Shown here piece by piece: positions 26,331 through 36,823 of a stretch of 64,000 nt of DNA. Position numbers and translations under genes: made by a program. Within the stretch, counting starts at the first letter, position 1; the number at the start of each line of letters is the position of its first letter. The DNA comes from Photobacterium chitinilyticum (GTDB lineage: Bacteria > Pseudomonadota > Gammaproteobacteria > Enterobacterales > Vibrionaceae): assembly GCF_004104355.1 (NCBI RefSeq), contig NZ_RJLM01000003.1, forward strand, positions 1 to 64,000, read 5' to 3'. A model generated the notes under the pieces. The model had not been told where the DNA came from, did no database searches, and saw only the letters and a list, made by a program, of their open reading frames with translations.

Positions 26331-28052
26331 ATGCTCCTTCAGCTCTCAACTGTTATTACAATAGATCAGCATATGCACTCCCCGGAACATTGTTTTACGC
26401 CATTTAAAGAATCAATCGACACATATAGCTTGCCAGAACGGTTCACTTTTCCTTTCTATTATGAGCCCCACCCTTTATGTTTACTGGCGGCGAAAGAGCT
26501 TCAGCACCACCTACAAACACAAACGCTGTGGCAACATAACTTTGGCCTTTCCGAGGACAAAACTGCCGCTATCGGTAAAATGTTTGGCGTTCTTCTGGTC
26601 CAAAATACACAAGGTGAGATTGGCTATCTATCTGCTTTTTCTGGGAAAATAGCCGAACAAAACCTGCTGCCAAATTTTGTGCCTCCGGTGTTTGATATGC
26701 TAGCGGAAGATAGCTTCTTTCTTTCCGAGCAAGTAGAAATCAATAAGATCACCGCCAAGATCGAACAGCTAGAACGCAACCCGAAAATAGCGGAAACTGA
26801 AAAGACACTGAAAACCGAGCAAGCAACCAGCAGTGAGCAGCTAAACGCTCACCGAAACCGAATGGTTGAAGGACGTAAAGCCCGCAAAGCACTTCGTGCT
26901 AACGGCTCTGAACTTGTGCCCGATGAGCTACGAGAGCTGAAACAACGGCTTAGCCAAGAAAGTGTCATAGAAAAGCTGCAGCTAAGAGATCTGAAACTAC
27001 ATTGGGAAGCACGCCTAAATACGGTACAGCTTCAGCTAAGTGCACAAACGGATGAAATTACCGCACTTAAAACCAAACGAAAAGCACTCTCGGCCGCTTT
27101 GCAAAAGAAACTGTTTGCCCAATACCGTTTCTTGAACGTAAATGGCATTGAGAGAGATCTCAATGATCTGTTTATCGATACCACACGACAAACTCCCCCA
27201 GCAGGTGCGGGTGAGTGTGCAGCCCCCAAATTACTACAATATGCCTTCAAATGGGGAATGAAGCCGCTAGCTATTGCTGAGTTCTGGTGGGGATCATCAC
27301 CCAAGTCCGAAATCAGACAACATGAAAATTTCTATCCTGCCTGCAAAGGAAAATGCCAGCCAATTCTTGAACATATGCTGGAAGGTATAGATATGGACGA
27401 AAACCCGTTACTTGCCAACCCCTGCGAAGGAAAGACCGTCGAGATTATCTACCAAGATAACGACATGGCCGTAGTTAACAAACCGGCTGAGTTTTTATCT
27501 GTGCCAGGGAAAACTATAGAAGATTCCGTTTACCTTCGGATGAAGCAACATTTTCCGGATGCTACTGGACCGCTTATCGTTCACAGGCTTGATATGTCTA
27601 CTTCAGGCTTGATGGTTATTGCCTTAACCCATAGAGCAAATAAAAGCCTACAAAAGCAGTTTATTCAACGAACAATCCAAAAGCGTTATGTGGCTTTGGT
27701 TGATGGTTTGATAGAGCAGGATGAAGGCATTATCAATTTGCCGCTACGCGGTGATCTTGATGACAGACCGCGTCAGCTGGTCTGCTACGAACATGGCAAG
27801 CCGGCAGAAACAAAGTGGGAAGTTATCGAGCGAAAGTGCTCACGAACTAAAGTGTATTTATACCCCAAAACAGGTCGGACACACCAACTCCGTGTTCATT
27901 GCGCCCATGTAGAAGGCTTGCACATGCCAATGATTGGCGACGATCTCTACGGCAACAAAGCTGATCGATTACATTTGCATGCCGAACGGCTAGAGCTCGC
28001 ACACCCAATCACCAACGAATTCATGCAATTTCAGGTTGAGGCTGAATTTTAA
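26331..28052 (+). CDS. RluA-family RNA pseudouridine synthase with long N-terminal extension
   Basis: CAGGAG four bases before this ATG fixes the start. The C-terminal 215 residues are an RluA-type catalytic domain: IIYQDNDMAVVNKPAEFLSV, then HRLDMSTSGL with catalytic aspartate 420, KRYVALVDG, PKTGRTHQLRVH and the end LHAERLELAHP. RluA enzymes isomerise uridine in rRNA or tRNA. The N-terminal 350 residues are unusual for E. coli RluA proteins but typical of a longer form in Vibrionaceae and relatives: a compact front domain, a charged coiled coil (about 135-275), and a cysteine-containing PPAGAGECAAPKLLQYAF segment also seen with this form. The target nucleotide is unknown. Confidence 0.88.
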   Translation: MLLQLSTVITIDQHMHSPEHCFTPFKESIDTYSLPERFTFPFYYEPHPLCLLAAKELQHHLQTQTLWQHNFGLSEDKTAAIGKMFGVLLVQNTQGEIGYLSAFSGKIAEQNLLPNFVPPVFDMLAEDSFFLSEQVEINKITAKIEQLERNPKIAETEKTLKTEQATSSEQLNAHRNRMVEGRKARKALRANGSELVPDELRELKQRLSQESVIEKLQLRDLKLHWEARLNTVQLQLSAQTDEITALKTKRKALSAALQKKLFAQYRFLNVNGIERDLNDLFIDTTRQTPPAGAGECAAPKLLQYAFKWGMKPLAIAEFWWGSSPKSEIRQHENFYPACKGKCQPILEHMLEGIDMDENPLLANPCEGKTVEIIYQDNDMAVVNKPAEFLSVPGKTIEDSVYLRMKQHFPDATGPLIVHRLDMSTSGLMVIALTHRANKSLQKQFIQRTIQKRYVALVDGLIEQDEGIINLPLRGDLDDRPRQLVCYEHGKPAETKWEVIERKCSRTKVYLYPKTGRTHQLRVHCAHVEGLHMPMIGDDLYGNKADRLHLHAERLELAHPITNEFMQFQVEAEF

Positions 28053-28055
28053 AAA

Positions 28056-28094
28056 AAGCCCGGCTGATAGTTATTTATATCAGCCGGGCTTGTA
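28056..28094. terminator. Bidirectional terminator between the pseudouridine synthase and efpL genes
   Basis: AGCCCGGCTGATA (28057-28069) and TATCAGCCGGGCT (28078-28090) form a perfect 13-base stem between two convergent genes. A-rich and T-rich flanks (AAAAAAA before, on the left side) give a good U-tract for minus-strand transcripts. Confidence 0.9.
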
Positions 28095-28120
28095 GTCATT
28101 CACTGAATCCGTACTACCAA

Positions 28121-28696
28121 TTACTTGGAGTCAGCACGGCTCATAAACTTATGTTCAGTGGTATTAATTTTGATTTTTTCACCGCTTGCGATGTACTCAG
28201 GGACTTGAACGGTCAGGCCTGTTGAAAGCACGGCTGGCTTTGTACGAGCACTTGCCGATGCACCTTTAATTGAAGGATCCGTTTCAACAATAACCAAATC
28301 AACTGTAGCAGGCAGCTCGATAGCAACAGGAGAACCGTCAACAGTCAGGATTTGAATACCTTTCGTCTCTTCTGTAATGAACAGAAGCTCTTCAGCAATC
28401 GCCTCTTTGTTGAAGTTGTATGGCGTATAGTCTTCGTCATCCATGAAAACATACTCGTCTCCATCAATATAAGAGAAAGATGCTTGATGACGGCTAAAGT
28501 CCGCAAGATTAATCATCTCATCAGCCTTGAAACTCTCATCAGCTTTCGCGCCAGTTGCTACATCATAAAGACGCATTCTGTACAGACTTGCGCCTGCACG
28601 GCCGCTAGGTGTTAACTTGCTAATTTCTTTAACAAGGAACACTTTACCGTTATGTTCGATCGCTGCAAACTTTTTAATTTCACTTGCCTTTGGCAT
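28121..28696 (-). CDS. yeiP: Elongation factor P-like protein YeiP/EfpL
   Basis: The 191-residue protein aligns along its length with E. coli YeiP (EfpL): [10 protein letters not shown] at the start, [14 protein letters not shown] in the middle, and [19 protein letters not shown] in the third OB domain. It is a tRNA-mimicking factor that helps ribosomes through proline-rich and other stalling sequences, in parallel with EF-P. In place of the lysine modified in EF-P, the tip of the first domain carries Arg33 (TPSGRAG), the same residue as in E. coli EfpL, so no EpmAB-type modification is expected. Confidence 0.95.
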   Translation of the reverse strand: MPKASEIKKFAAIEHNGKVFLVKEISKLTPSGRAGASLYRMRLYDVATGAKADESFKADEMINLADFSRHQASFSYIDGDEYVFMDDEDYTPYNFNKEAIAEELLFITEETKGIQILTVDGSPVAIELPATVDLVIVETDPSIKGASASARTKPAVLSTGLTVQVPEYIASGEKIKINTTEHKFMSRADSK

Positions 28697-28836
28697 GGTA
28701 GTTATCCCAAAAATAAACAGTGAGGAGAAATTATCATGAACTGGATGTTAGGCAAGTATTATTGGAAATAAATGCTGGTTTATTGACCGTTCAATCCATT
28801 CAAATACAACTAAGCACTTTTTAGCAGTATCTCTTG

Positions 28837-30426
28837 CTACTTATTACCCGTCCAGTGATGTAACAGCTGACCTGAGCGTGTTTCCAGATAATCTCCATCA
28901 GCCACTTTCCGGCAGCCATTAACCCATAAATCACGTAAGCCAGTGGCGAAGACTTCCGGTTGGTCTACTGTCGAATTATCCCTGAATTCATCCGTAAACA
29001 TGCTGATATCAGCATAGTAGCCCGGTACAATTTTTCCACGCTTGTGCAGCGCAAAAGTGTCAGCGCTCAAAGCCGTCATCTTGTGTATCGCTTGCTCTAG
29101 GGGGAGTAGTTGCTTGCGCTTAACAAACTGATCAATAATTCGAGGGAAAGTACCACTGACCCTTGGATGGATCCGACCACCGAAGATAGTATCAGTCCCA
29201 ACCATTCCTCGCGGATGTTGAAAGATCCTTTCCACCAAAGCCTCATCCATAAAATAATCGATCATCCGTACATTACCGCGTTCGCTAATAAGAAGATCGA
29301 GAACAAAATCAACTGGGTGCTGATCGGTTTGCTGAGCACACTCGAACACTGAACGTCCCAGCCATTGCCTTGCTGGCTGATTTTCAACCTCGCATATCAG
29401 GATATTCTCCCAGCCCACCAGTGCCGGTAGGTTATCCCACGGCTCACCAGCCTGCGGTAAAATCCGCTCGGCAAACCAGTCACGCACCTGTCGCCTGATT
29501 GCTAATGTTTTCAATGCTTTCATCAACTCATCCGGGGCATACTCGCGTATAAGCGCCGGAGGCAAGATTGAAAATAGAGTCGTACTACCATAGTGATACG
29601 GATATTGATCAAAGGTGAGATCGTGGCGGTCAATTAATGTCAATAATGGCTCTAACTTGGGGGCGTTACGACGACCGATCAGCTTCAGATGAGATATATG
29701 CAACTGACATCCTGCTTGGTTCGAAATCGCAATCATTTCCTGCACGGCTTCCAGGATCTCATCACTCTCGCTGCGCACATGCACGACTAACGGTTTTTGA
29801 TGCTGTGCCGCAACCTGTGCGACTGTAAGCAACTCTTTCTGATCACTAAACAGTGCCGGATGATAAATCAGTCCCAAACTGACGCCCCAAGCTCCGGCAG
29901 CCAAGCTCTCATCCGTTAACCGCGCCAATTGCCGTAGCTCTTCCGAGTTCATCGGCAAATGGTTATTGCCGCATATCTGATAGCGCAACAAACCATGTGG
30001 AAGAAAAGCAGATACATTGACTTCGAGGCCACGCTGACTAAGTGCAAAACCAAAACTAGAATAATCATCCCATGTCCACTCGACCGGAGGATTACCAATA
30101 ATCAAGCGGTCTCGCACTTCACGCTGTAATGCCTTCGGTAGCGGAGCAACACCAAGCCCACATAGGCCAACCAGCTCAGTTGTGATCCCTTGCAGTACTT
30201 TGGGCCTGGAGCCCTGCGGCATAAATGTCGCCAAATCGGAATGGCTGTGTACGTCAATAAACCCCGGAGTCAAGTATGCGCCATTTGCCTCTATAATCTC
30301 ATCAGTTACCGCGGTTATGCTCGGTGCAACGGCTTCAATCACCTTGCCGTTAATTAATACATCACCGTTAAAAGCATCACCGCCACTCCCATCAACAACC
30401 GTGGCATTTTTTATCAACTGACGCAT
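28837..30426 (-). CDS. N-acyl-D-amino-acid deacylase (D-aminoacylase family)
   Basis: The start MRQLIKNATVVDGSGG is preferred; the longer ORF adds 12 unsupported residues. The 529-residue product is an amidohydrolase with the D-aminoacylase order of motifs: DVHSHSDL (first zinc ligands), ELVGLCGLGVAPL with the bridging cysteine typical of this family, HVRSESDE, QLHISHLK and MVGTDT, which supplies the catalytic aspartate. It should hydrolyse N-acyl-D-amino acids to a D-amino acid and a carboxylate in the cytosol; some homologues act instead on dipeptides or D-glutamate derivatives. The gene stands alone between efpL and the toxin gene. Confidence 0.88.
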   Translation of the reverse strand: MRQLIKNATVVDGSGGDAFNGDVLINGKVIEAVAPSITAVTDEIIEANGAYLTPGFIDVHSHSDLATFMPQGSRPKVLQGITTELVGLCGLGVAPLPKALQREVRDRLIIGNPPVEWTWDDYSSFGFALSQRGLEVNVSAFLPHGLLRYQICGNNHLPMNSEELRQLARLTDESLAAGAWGVSLGLIYHPALFSDQKELLTVAQVAAQHQKPLVVHVRSESDEILEAVQEMIAISNQAGCQLHISHLKLIGRRNAPKLEPLLTLIDRHDLTFDQYPYHYGSTTLFSILPPALIREYAPDELMKALKTLAIRRQVRDWFAERILPQAGEPWDNLPALVGWENILICEVENQPARQWLGRSVFECAQQTDQHPVDFVLDLLISERGNVRMIDYFMDEALVERIFQHPRGMVGTDTIFGGRIHPRVSGTFPRIIDQFVKRKQLLPLEQAIHKMTALSADTFALHKRGKIVPGYYADISMFTDEFRDNSTVDQPEVFATGLRDLWVNGCRKVADGDYLETRSGQLLHHWTGNK

Positions 30427-30542
30427 CGTAGTACTCCCAAATAGCTCTGCTATTACAACCAACTATGCCTGAACATTCTATACCTCAAACAGACATAAGC
30501 AACCGGTTGATATACTTCACAGCCATTCAATTTTAACAGGTA

Positions 30543-30570
30543 AAAGAAAGCCACCCTGTTTGGGGTGGCT
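30543..30570 (-). terminator. Terminator downstream of the cytolysin gene
   Basis: AGCCACCC (30549-30556) pairs with GGGTGGCT (30563-30570); on the minus strand the stem is followed by TTCTTTTA. It lies about 55 bases beyond the toxin stop codon. Confidence 0.8.
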
Positions 30571-30624
30571 CAATATTATCAATCCAGATAAGTCGTTAAA
30601 CTTAGTAATAAACCTAACTGATGG

Positions 30625-32421
30625 TTATGGCTTTATCTTGCTGAAATCGGTAAACCGACTGGTGTATAGAACACCTTCCGGTTTCTCTTCATTGTCAGCG
30701 AGCGTTACGACCTTCGGAGTGCTTGTTGATGCATCAATCGCATTGATCGTTCTGTCATAGTTGACGGTATATAGCACATCATTAGCAAAACCATTTGGCT
30801 CCTGCCAGTACCATACCTGAGTATTTTTAGCGAAATCTTCAGAGCAATTAGAACTTAAGAACAAAGTTCCACCCTCAGTATCGAGACACTGATAAATATT
30901 GGCAATACTACGATAGCGTTTTTCCTGATCGTAAATAAACGACTGAGATTTAGAACCGTCAATACAATCCTCAAATGCTAACGTACTACCCTCCTTAACA
31001 GTCAGACACTTCGCAGTTTCTTGGCTGAGATAGGTTGATTTAATCGTCACAGAATCAGCACCGAGGAACCACGGACTATCCCAGTCCACCATCAAAGAGA
31101 ACTGGTCGGTATAAGATAGTTTTTCAAAATCAACTGACTCTTTCCAATCACGATCGGCACTGGTATTTGATGTCCACAATTGGCTACCCGATGCATAACG
31201 ACGCCCTAGAATCCAACGGTTATGACCAAACAACGCTAAACTGTTTACGGTCGTCTTAACCGTAATATTAGACGAGCCCGACACCGTATCTTTCGCTGCA
31301 ATCTTGGCAACAAAATCAGGCCGTAGCCCACTGATGGCGAGCGAGTTATTCGCTCTTAGCTTGTCAAAGTCCCATGGGTTACCACGACGCTCATCATAAT
31401 CCCAGCACCAACCATCTGCCGTACCCAGATTACAAAACCCATTAACAGCCTTAACAGCCGAACCATATTTGTTGTTCACGTATTTGATGTTGTAACCATC
31501 GCTGTTCGTTTTGGTTACCAAGCCAAATTCTTTTTTATTGGTGATGCTGTATTTGTCGGTAAAGCTATATTCAATATCCTTGATCGGAATCTTCGGTGAG
31601 AAACCTAAACCGACTTTGATACTAGTACTGGTTTCTTTTTCAATTTTAGATTCAACTTGATCCTGCATCCTTGGATATAGGTCATTAAGGTATATTTGCC
31701 CCGACTGCAGCTTCGCTTTGTCGTTAACTTTAATATCAACATCAACTGCATCAAGATATTCATTGTAAACGTAGCTAGTGTTGCTGTTATGGTACCAACG
31801 ACGATAAATGTCAGACCAGCTACCCTCCATCCCCATATCGACGCCTGAACCTTCGGCAAGTACAATTTCTACATATTTATCCTTGTCGCCAGAACGGGCA
31901 TAAAATGGGGACTTGCTGTAATAACGAACTTTATATTTTAAAGTGACATTACCCTTATTCTGGCGCTCGACATTGAAGCGTCGATGAAGAACAAACTCCA
32001 TCACACTGCCACTGTCTTGAGCTGTTGAGCGTCGACTCCGGCTTCGCTTGCTAAGATCATTCACTAGGCTTGAAACGATATAGTCTGTGTCCATGTTATC
32101 AAGAAGGTAGATTTCTCTTTTTTTAAGGTCGTTCGGCTTTGTAACCAATACCGCTTCACTTTCTACCCCTAGGCCCAACACCCCATATGTAAATGTTTTT
32201 CGTTGTTCTTTACTTACATCTGTCAGGTTTAAAACATAATAACCACAGTCATCAGGTAACGACTCTTCCGTTCCGTATAAATGGCATTCCTGCTGAAAAT
32301 AGGGTGTTGTGGATTGGATTATATCGGATATTGTGTCTGTCTGGCTGAGGTTTGACGAGTAACCGAATGCGCTAAACGTCATGAAAGTTATACCTGCTAC
32401 AGGGTATAAGATCTTACTCAT
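30625..32421 (-). CDS. VCC/VvhA-like beta-pore-forming cytolysin
   Basis: The 598-residue precursor resembles the Vibrio cholerae cytolysin/V. vulnificus hemolysin family. It has a signal peptide (about 1-20), a pro-region with a cysteine pair (Cys46, Cys59), a leukocidin-like pore-forming core (about 138-455) including the stem-forming segment near 265-330, and a beta-trefoil lectin domain (about 460-598, with KCLTVKEGSTLAFEDC and QCLDTEGG repeats). Such toxins are secreted, cleaved, bind target membranes and assemble as heptameric pores. The length fits the forms with one lectin domain, lacking the beta-prism of V. cholerae HlyA. A basic run SKRSRSRRS (124-132) sits just before the pore-forming core and is a likely activation site. 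Confidence 0.88.
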   Translation of the reverse strand: MSKILYPVAGITFMTFSAFGYSSNLSQTDTISDIIQSTTPYFQQECHLYGTEESLPDDCGYYVLNLTDVSKEQRKTFTYGVLGLGVESEAVLVTKPNDLKKREIYLLDNMDTDYIVSSLVNDLSKRSRSRRSTAQDSGSVMEFVLHRRFNVERQNKGNVTLKYKVRYYSKSPFYARSGDKDKYVEIVLAEGSGVDMGMEGSWSDIYRRWYHNSNTSYVYNEYLDAVDVDIKVNDKAKLQSGQIYLNDLYPRMQDQVESKIEKETSTSIKVGLGFSPKIPIKDIEYSFTDKYSITNKKEFGLVTKTNSDGYNIKYVNNKYGSAVKAVNGFCNLGTADGWCWDYDERRGNPWDFDKLRANNSLAISGLRPDFVAKIAAKDTVSGSSNITVKTTVNSLALFGHNRWILGRRYASGSQLWTSNTSADRDWKESVDFEKLSYTDQFSLMVDWDSPWFLGADSVTIKSTYLSQETAKCLTVKEGSTLAFEDCIDGSKSQSFIYDQEKRYRSIANIYQCLDTEGGTLFLSSNCSEDFAKNTQVWYWQEPNGFANDVLYTVNYDRTINAIDASTSTPKVVTLADNEEKPEGVLYTSRFTDFSKIKP

Positions 32422-32976
32422 GTCATTTCCTTTTATTAATTTACTACTTATTCACCGAAATGATGCTTCAGGGGAATTCTAGAAATAAAGTAAATACTCA
32501 GCCATAGTGAAAAGTAATAAATGAGTGGCTGAGCAAGAAAATAATCACTTTTTCAACAACTGATGCTTCTATGATATTACTTTATAAAATACGGGCTAAA
32601 AACAACTCACACAGTGTATTAATATTTCACACAAATAAAGTTAAAGACATTTCAAACAATGACAAGTTGATAACATCAATAGATGTGAATCTACGTTGCA
32701 CGCACATTACATTAAGTGTAGCGGCTAGATTTAAATACCATACGAATAAGGAAAAATTCACATCAAATTAGAACACTAATGTGTATTGTATTATTATCAT
32801 AAATATCAGGCGACGCCCTACAGTATTCCCTAAAACCATCAAATCAATAGTTGGAAGGAATATCTCAATTTTCACGATCGCCAATTGAACACAAATATTC
32901 AACCAATAACATAGCCCGCTATTTCATAATGAGACTAAATTATAGTCCCATGCAATAACTCGGGAATTTCTACCAT
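32422..32976. other. Divergent intergenic region between the toxin gene and the first chemoreceptor gene
   Basis: About 555 AT-rich bases. A hairpin CTCAGCCA/TGGCTGAG at about 32497-32534 lies upstream of the toxin gene. The right part, from about 32800, is similar to the region in front of the second chemoreceptor gene. An ORF at 32571-32771 looks random. Confidence 0.55.
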
Positions 32977-34608
32977 ATGAGCTTTAAGAACCTGTCAGTC
33001 GGAAGAAAGATTGGCGCCGTATTTATCGTCATCTCTATCGCAATCGCCGCGTTGGGGGGCTTTTTAACCTCTGAAGTCGGAAAATTAAAAGACAGTGTAT
33101 TAGTACTAACAGATACATCGCTACCTAGCATTGTTTTAGTAAAAGATATGCAGACAGATGCTGCCACGATTCGTAAAGACCAATTCTCTCTCATTCCTAA
33201 TATCAACCATCCAAGCATCAATTCTTGGTTAAACGACTACGACAAAATGATGAGCGAGATGGACCATAAGCTCGCACAATACAAAGAAACCCTGTGGAGT
33301 GAAGAAGACGTTAGGCATTACAATGCTGTAGACACTGCCTGGAAAAGCTACAAAACACAGCAAAACGCATTTATTGCCGCCATTCAGGCCAAAGAGACCA
33401 CACGCGCGAACGAGCTCGTATTAAGCAGCTTTGATAGTTTCCTAAAACTGGATCAAAGCATCCAAAGTTTATTTGAACTCAACCAGTCCTATACTGCAGA
33501 AGATCGGTTAAAAGTCTTAGACCGTGTGTCACAGGCAAACACCTTAACAATTGCCGGTATTGTCATTATTTTGGGCTTTATGGTCGCGATGACAATATTC
33601 CTCACTCGCCAAATCTGCCAACCGCTAAATACAACAATAGAAATGGCTGAGCGAATTGCCGCTGGCGATCTCACTTATCAGCTTGATCTCAATACGTTAG
33701 GCAATGATGAATTAGGCAAGCTGGCATCAGCTTGTGTCTCAATGCAGGACAAGTTGCGTGATCTGATTCATGATATATCGAGTGCTGTTACCCAATTAAG
33801 TGCTGCGATTGAAGAAGTCAGCGCCGTATCCGAACAAACCTCGCAGGGCATGAAGCAGCAACAAGATGAAATCAACATGATTGCAGCAGCAATGAACCAA
33901 ATGCAGTCAACAGTCAACGAAGTTGCCAGCAACACAGAAGATGCCTCTCACTCAGCAACCACCGCCACTGAAAATGCCAATCGCGGCGGTAAAACCGTAC
34001 GACACAATATCCAAAGTATCCAACAAGTCGCTGAAGTTATCGAAGATGCTGGCAACATGGTTGAGCAGCTTGAGAAAGATTCAGCCAGTATCAGCATGGT
34101 CGTTGATGTGATCAGCGGAATTGCCGAACAAACCAACTTGCTAGCCTTGAATGCCGCGATTGAAGCCGCACGAGCAGGTGAACAAGGCCGTGGTTTTGCA
34201 GTGGTCGCCGATGAAGTCCGTACCCTTGCAGGAAGAACACAAGCATCAACCAGTGAAATCATCACTATTATCGATCAACTGCAAGCTCGAGCCAAACATG
34301 CAGGCGAAGCGACGAAACAAAGCTGCACACTTATTCACGGATGTGTGGACCAATCGCAAGAGACAGGCAACGATATCTCCGGCATCGAACAGGAAGTTAG
34401 TCAGATTGCATCCATGAGCATGCAGATTGCCAGTGCGTGTAGCGAACAAAATTCAGTGACTGAAGAACTAGGGCGTAATGTAGAAAACATTAGCCAGTCC
34501 TCTGCAGAAGTCGCTTCTGGCGCCGGGCAAACAGCCCAAGCCTGTGTAGAGCTCAGTCAGTTGGCAACAGGCTTACAAGATAATGTTGCACAGTTTAAGC
34601 TCGCATAA
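32977..34608 (+). CDS. Methyl-accepting chemotaxis protein, tandem copy 1
   Basis: The 543-residue receptor has a first membrane helix (about 11-30), a periplasmic four-helix-bundle ligand domain (about 31-185), a second helix (about 188-210), a HAMP domain (211-265) and a cytoplasmic signalling domain. The hairpin tip [20 protein letters not shown] and [16 protein letters not shown] is canonical for CheA/CheW binding. No C-terminal CheR-binding pentapeptide is present. The signalling half is almost identical to that of the next gene, whereas the ligand domain differs clearly, so the two probably sense different, related compounds. No strong Shine-Dalgarno precedes the ATG. Confidence 0.93.
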   Translation: MSFKNLSVGRKIGAVFIVISIAIAALGGFLTSEVGKLKDSVLVLTDTSLPSIVLVKDMQTDAATIRKDQFSLIPNINHPSINSWLNDYDKMMSEMDHKLAQYKETLWSEEDVRHYNAVDTAWKSYKTQQNAFIAAIQAKETTRANELVLSSFDSFLKLDQSIQSLFELNQSYTAEDRLKVLDRVSQANTLTIAGIVIILGFMVAMTIFLTRQICQPLNTTIEMAERIAAGDLTYQLDLNTLGNDELGKLASACVSMQDKLRDLIHDISSAVTQLSAAIEEVSAVSEQTSQGMKQQQDEINMIAAAMNQMQSTVNEVASNTEDASHSATTATENANRGGKTVRHNIQSIQQVAEVIEDAGNMVEQLEKDSASISMVVDVISGIAEQTNLLALNAAIEAARAGEQGRGFAVVADEVRTLAGRTQASTSEIITIIDQLQARAKHAGEATKQSCTLIHGCVDQSQETGNDISGIEQEVSQIASMSMQIASACSEQNSVTEELGRNVENISQSSAEVASGAGQTAQACVELSQLATGLQDNVAQFKLA

Positions 34609-35088
34609 CCTAACTGCTGAACGCAAAAAGGAGTTTTCGAGGGATTAATTTCACCAAGCCCATTAGCTATTACAGTTTTATTAATGATTAGTGGGCAAAG
34701 CCCTCACCGATAGATATAAATAATACTTTATATTTTAAACAAAGCCTTTATTATTAATCACAACATAATCCTAATCCGTTTTAAATATAACGGTTCATCT
34801 TTTATCATATATTTCGCTATCAACGTCCAGTATTAATTGATATCACCCACTCATCATCCCAGAATAAATTGTGTGAGTATTGCCACATTTATTATGTATT
34901 AATAAAAACTTCCAATAACAAGCGACACCAAGCAATATTCCCTCAACTACATAAAGCTATAGTTGGAATAAATATCTCAAATTTCATGTTCACTAATTGA
35001 ACACACATACTCAACTCGTAACATATCCCGCAATTTCATAAAGAAACTAAAGCATAGTAGCATCTACTAGATTGGGAATTTTTATCGT
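34609..35088. other. Intergenic region between the duplicated chemoreceptor genes
   Basis: About 480 AT-rich bases. The first part (GCCCATTA...TAGTGGGC, about 34659-34695) is a decayed version of the hairpin that follows copy 2. The last 165 bases match the region upstream of copy 1 and probably contain the promoter. Confidence 0.6.
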
Positions 35089-36720
35089 ATGAGCTTTAAG
35101 AACCTGTCCGTCGGAAGAAAGATTGGCGCAGTATTTACTGTAACCTCTATCGCAATTGTTGCATTAGGAGGCTTCCTAACCTCTGAAGTCGGAAAACTAA
35201 AAGACAGTGTATTGGTACTTACCGATACTTCACTGCCAAGCATTGTATTAGTGAAAGATATGCAGACTGAAGCTGCAACCATTCGCAGAGATCAATTCTT
35301 TCTTGTTTCGAATATCAACCACCCAGACATTAAAACCTCGTTAAGCGACTATAACAAACTGCTGGGTAAGATGGATAGTAAGCTCACACAGTACAAAGAA
35401 GGCCTTTGGGATGATGAAGACGTTAGGCATTATAATACCGTCGACAATGCATGGCGTCAGTATAAAACACAGCAAAGCGCTTTTCTTGCAGCCATTAAAG
35501 CAAAAGAGACTGCGCATGCCAATGAGCTGGTATTTAATAGCTTTGATAGCTTCCTCGCATTAAATCAATCCTTGGAAAACCTGTTCAAGCTCAACCAATC
35601 CTATACTGCTGATGATCGTTTGCTGGTAATAGATCGAGCATCACAGGCAAATACCCTGACATTTACCGGCATTGCCATCATTTTGGGTTTTATGATCACG
35701 ATGACAGTGTTCCTCACTCGTCAGATATGCCAGCCTCTTTACACAACGATAGAAATGGCTGAACGAATTGCAGCTGGTGATCTCACTTATCAGCTTAATC
35801 TTAATACCCTCGGCAACGATGAGTTGGGTCAACTGGCATCAGCGTGTGTCTCAATGCAGAACAAGCTGCGCGATTTGATCAACGAGATTTCAAGTGCTGT
35901 TACCCAGCTAAGTGCCGCGATTGAAGAAGTCAGTGCCGTATCCGAACAAACATCGCAGGGTATGAAACAGCAACAAGATGAAATTAATATGATTGCTGCG
36001 GCAATGAACCAGATGCAGTCTACAGTCAACGAAGTTGCCAGCAACACGGAAGATGCCTCTCACTCCGCGACCACCGCCACTGAAAATGCCAACCGTGGCG
36101 GCCAAACTGTACGACACAATATCCAAAGCATCCAACAGGTCGCCGAAGTTATCGAAGATGCAGGTAACATGGTTGAGATGCTAGAGAAAGACTCTGCCAG
36201 TATCAGCATGGTTGTTGATGTGATCAGCGGAATTGCCGAACAAACCAACTTGCTAGCCTTGAATGCAGCGATTGAAGCCGCCCGGGCAGGTGAGCAAGGC
36301 CGTGGATTTGCTGTTGTCGCCGATGAAGTTCGCACCCTGGCGGGAAGAACGCAGGCATCAACCAGTGAAATCATCACTATTATCGATCAACTGCAAGCGC
36401 GAGCCAAACATGCAGGCGAAGCGACGAAACAGAGCTGCACACTTATTCACGGGTGTGTAGACCAATCACAAGAGACAGGCAACGATATCTCCGGTATCGA
36501 ACAAGAAGTTAGCCAGATTGCATCCATGAGCATGCAAATTGCCAGTGCGTGTAGCGAACAAAACTCAGTGACTGAAGAGTTAGGACGCAATGTTGAAAAT
36601 ATTAGCCAATCCTCCGCAGAAGTGGCTTCTGGCGCAGGGCAAACAGCTCAAGCCTGTATGGAACTCAGCCAGTTGGCTACCAGCCTGCAAGATAATGTTT
36701 CCCGTTTTAAGATCGCCTAG
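35089..36720 (+). CDS. Methyl-accepting chemotaxis protein, tandem copy 2
   Basis: This receptor has the same 543-residue plan as copy 1: helix, four-helix-bundle periplasmic domain, helix, HAMP and signalling domain. Over residues 265-543 only about ten positions differ by eye, while in 61-190 roughly one third differ (for example [20 protein letters not shown] against [19 protein letters not shown]). The pattern points to a duplicated receptor whose sensing domain has diverged. A perfect 11-base hairpin follows about 45 bases after the stop. Confidence 0.93.
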   Translation: MSFKNLSVGRKIGAVFTVTSIAIVALGGFLTSEVGKLKDSVLVLTDTSLPSIVLVKDMQTEAATIRRDQFFLVSNINHPDIKTSLSDYNKLLGKMDSKLTQYKEGLWDDEDVRHYNTVDNAWRQYKTQQSAFLAAIKAKETAHANELVFNSFDSFLALNQSLENLFKLNQSYTADDRLLVIDRASQANTLTFTGIAIILGFMITMTVFLTRQICQPLYTTIEMAERIAAGDLTYQLNLNTLGNDELGQLASACVSMQNKLRDLINEISSAVTQLSAAIEEVSAVSEQTSQGMKQQQDEINMIAAAMNQMQSTVNEVASNTEDASHSATTATENANRGGQTVRHNIQSIQQVAEVIEDAGNMVEMLEKDSASISMVVDVISGIAEQTNLLALNAAIEAARAGEQGRGFAVVADEVRTLAGRTQASTSEIITIIDQLQARAKHAGEATKQSCTLIHGCVDQSQETGNDISGIEQEVSQIASMSMQIASACSEQNSVTEELGRNVENISQSSAEVASGAGQTAQACMELSQLATSLQDNVSRFKIA

Positions 36721-36765
36721 TTTAGCCAATACGTACAAAGGATAAATCCGAGGTACTGCAAAACA

Positions 36766-36811
36766 CCAAGCCCATGTGACCTCTTTTCTTAGTAGGATTT
36801 CATGGGCTTGG
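36766..36811. terminator. Bidirectional hairpin between copy 2 and the flippase gene
   Basis: CCAAGCCCATG (36766-36776) and CATGGGCTTGG (36801-36811) are perfect inverted repeats with a 24-base loop, placed between convergent genes. Confidence 0.7.
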
Positions 36812-36823
36812 CTACTTTCTTAT

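Larger units (their letters stand above)
32800..36811. repeat. Tandem duplication of a chemoreceptor gene with its flanks
   Basis: The two 543-codon genes start exactly 2,112 bases apart and are similar over nearly their whole length. Homology also covers about 165 bases upstream (for example ATATCTCAA, AATTGAACACA and GGGAATTT at matching places) and the downstream segment that starts CACCAAGCCCAT. The copies have many silent differences, so the duplication is not recent. Confidence 0.85.

Noticed and set aside
32571-32771. 66-codon ORF upstream of the first chemoreceptor
   Set aside because: Composition looks random, with no start signal.
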